Under the pieces are notes generated by a model. It did no database searches. It saw only the letters and a list, made by a program, of their open reading frames with translations, and was not told the origin of the DNA. Positions 62,806-64,000 of a stretch of DNA of 64,000 nucleotides are shown in pieces (within the stretch, counting starts at the first letter, position 1; every line of letters begins with the position of its first letter). This stretch comes from Phocaeicola sp. (GTDB lineage: Bacteria > Bacteroidota > Bacteroidia > Bacteroidales > Bacteroidaceae), in NCBI GenBank assembly GCA_029257865.1, contig JARIAN010000126.1:1-64000 (forward strand), read 5' to 3'. The position numbers were made by a program, and so were the translations under genes.

Positions 62806-63243
62806 TTATTTCTTCTTTAAAATATATTTATCTGCCAATTCTCCATCATTAAGCGTTCCGACACTATCACACAAAGCAACAGATTCATTCAACACTTTAT
62901 AATAAGTTTTTCTACCAGAAGAAGGTGTCACAAGTTCAATAACCCCATCTTTCATATAATAAGTTCCACACTCTGTATAACTATTGTGCTCCTTCCCTAT
63001 ATAATCGTTCTTCAATTCATAGGTTCCATCACTAAGGATAACCAATGTTGTCTTATTCCCATCACAATCAGCACAAGGCAAAGTGCCTTCATAAGTACCT
63101 ACATATTGAGGAGCTATTTTTTCAGACACTACTTCCACCACTTCTTGCTGTTCAGTTTTTTTCTTGGAAGAATCTGTACAACTAGATAATCCAGTAGCTA
63201 AAAGCAAAAGAGCAGACGATAAAATAAATTTGCTATTTACCAT
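62806..63243 (-). CDS. NlpE-like N-terminal-domain lipoprotein
   Basis: A 145-residue lipoprotein. Signal and lipobox MVNSKFILSSALLLLATGLS with SC (Cys22), a short charged linker (~25-43), then one NlpE N-terminal-type beta-barrel: VGTYEGTLPCADCDGNKTTL, with the C57xxC60 pair typical of the family, and GTYYMKDGVIELV. In E. coli NlpE senses surface contact and copper and signals to Cpx; here only the N-terminal domain is present and no Cpx system is nearby, so metal binding or envelope sensing is inferred. The ATG at 63243 is used because the codon two places upstream is TTG. Confidence 0.88.
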   Translation of the reverse strand: MVNSKFILSSALLLLATGLSSCTDSSKKKTEQQEVVEVVSEKIAPQYVGTYEGTLPCADCDGNKTTLVILSDGTYELKNDYIGKEHNSYTECGTYYMKDGVIELVTPSSGRKTYYKVLNESVALCDSVGTLNDGELADKYILKKK

Positions 63244-63337
63244 AATCAATGTGTTTAATTAAATATTAGTTTTTTTTGTAGTACCACCTGAAATCCAATC
63301 ATATTATTCATACAAAAGTTCAGATAATAACCGATTG

Positions 63338-63345
63338 CAAATATA
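63338..63345 (-). promoter_or_regulatory. Putative -7 element of the NlpE-like gene
   Basis: Minus-strand TATATTTG, an exact match, about 95 nt before the start codon; no -33 box at normal distance. Confidence 0.45.
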
Positions 63346-63456
63346 TAATTAAAAACAATTATATTATCATTTAGATGAAAAACTTTTAAAAAAATCTCTA
63401 TTATTTTCTTATATTTCTTATGCTAGTGTTTTCTTACTTCCAATCATGCCATAAAA

Positions 63457-63482
63457 AAGGCACCCCTTTAAAGGAGTGCCTT
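63457..63482 (-). terminator. Terminator after nqrF
   Basis: Perfect 7-bp outer stem AAGGCAC (63457-63463) with GTGCCTT (63476-63482), closing on CCTTTAAAGG, with A and T runs on both sides. It ends the NQR operon, 20 nt past the stop. Confidence 0.85.
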
Positions 63483-63501
63483 CTATTTTTAAGTAAAATC
63501 A

Positions 63502-64000
63502 TTACCCACCAAAGTTATCGTACATGATAGAAGAAGATTCAACACCCAATCCATCAAGCATGTTAACCACAGCTTTTGACATCGGACCAGGACCACACAT
63601 GTAGTATTCAATATCTTCTGGAGCTTCGTGGTTCTTCAAGTAAGTTTCATAAATTACCTGATGAACGAATCCAGCAGTATACTTCACGCCAGCAGCATCA
63701 GCAGCAGGATCTGGACGGTCAAGTGCCAAATGGAATGTAAAGTTAGGGAATTCTTTTTCCAACTGCAAGAAGTCTTCCAAATAGAACACTTCATTCAATG
63801 CACGAGCACCATAGAAATAAGACATCTTACGGTCTGTAGTCTTCAATGTCTTAGTCAAGTGCATAATCTGAGCACGAAGAGGAGCCATACCGGCACCACC
63901 ACCTACCCACATCATTTCCTTCTTAGAATCGAAAATTGGGTGGAAATCACCATAAGGACCACTCATGATAACCTTATCACCAGGTTTCAATGTAAAGATA
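63502..64000 (-). CDS. nqrF: Na+-translocating NADH:quinone reductase subunit F, C-terminal part (cut by window edge)
   Basis: The last ~166 residues of NqrF. The frame runs on past position 64000; the leftmost coded residues visible are IFTLKPGDKV, so the true start is outside. Present are the end of the FAD domain (SGPYGDFHPI) and the NADH-binding domain with GGGAGMAPLRAQ, YFYGARALNEVFYLEDF, YMCGPGPMSKAVVNML and the conserved C-terminus SIMYDNFGG. NqrF takes electrons from NADH and passes them through FAD and a 2Fe-2S centre (encoded beyond the edge) into the sodium pump. Followed directly by the operon terminator. Confidence 0.96.
   Translation of the reverse strand, partial: IFTLKPGDKVIMSGPYGDFHPIFDSKKEMMWVGGGAGMAPLRAQIMHLTKTLKTTDRKMSYFYGARALNEVFYLEDFLQLEKEFPNFTFHLALDRPDPAADAAGVKYTAGFVHQVIYETYLKNHEAPEDIEYYMCGPGPMSKAVVNMLDGLGVESSSIMYDNFGG

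Noticed and set aside
1-64000. Searched by eye for IS elements, prophage genes, restriction or CRISPR loci, tRNA and rRNA genes
   Set aside because: None seen. The only mobile-like gene is the Rpn-type nuclease, and it has no flanking inverted repeats or target duplication that I can find.

Overview
The window looks like chromosomal DNA from a gut-type member of the Bacteroidales (Bacteroides/Phocaeicola-like). Several things point there: promoters of the Bacteroidetes sigma-ABfr type (TTTG, about 19-20 nt, TAnnTTTG) in front of many genes; few visible Shine-Dalgarno sequences; families typical of this order (DUF3127, DUF4293, DUF4369-TlpA, DUF5063, Bacteroidetes histone H1-like protein, tricorn-type S41 protease, Lys-type SerA); and the end of an NQR operon. 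I see no IS element, prophage, tRNA, rRNA or CRISPR array. This is mostly a housekeeping stretch with several Bacteroidales-specific signalling islands. Family names come from recognising the proteins by eye, not from a database search.

Layout. 1-9 kb: a CCG-domain protein, a GNAT-nitrilase fusion, a small outer-membrane-like protein, a TPR histidine kinase/LuxR regulator pair, a secreted protein and an EamA exporter. 9-21 kb (minus strand): iron alcohol dehydrogenase, tricorn protease, SNF2 helicase with NhaC antiporter, then YaaA with a 5'-nucleotidase. 21.3-22.6 kb: a gene-poor interval with hairpins and one 52-codon ORF built from an internal duplication. 22.6-30.5 kb: an SSB-tailed DUF3127 protein, then dnaN followed by a tight run of exonuclease, coaBC, recN, rlmB and a TPR pseudo-protease. 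30.6-33.7 kb: a three-gene signalling operon (periplasmic TPR protein, LytTR-only regulator, membrane protein). 33.9-40.9 kb: a TlpA-like thioredoxin, and a unit of a 1487-residue double sensor kinase, its response regulator and a shortened AbgT-like membrane protein. 41-49 kb (minus): histone-like protein, DUF1015, serA, serC, a DbpA-like helicase, RlmI-like methyltransferase, an RNase D-like exonuclease and DUF5063. 49-56.5 kb (plus): ftsK, lolA-like, thiE-like, prs and a B12/radical SAM protein. 56.5-64 kb: an Rpn-type nuclease with an AEGR repeat, the bamD-rpoZ-DUF4293 operon, uvrB, two small envelope proteins and the 3' end of nqrF.

Most worth pursuing are two signalling loci. At 30.6-33.7 kb a LytTR regulator without a receiver domain overlaps a gene for a membrane-anchored protein, behind a promoter carrying perfect 11-bp direct repeats at 21-bp period; this resembles the streptococcal LytTR regulator/membrane-inhibitor systems but with different membrane and periplasmic parts. 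At 35.0-40.9 kb two sensor kinases are fused head to tail with reciprocal defects (one lacks the phospho-acceptor His, the other lacks the ATP-lid glycine boxes), and the operon ends with an AbgT relative about half normal length that looks more like a sensor part than a transporter.
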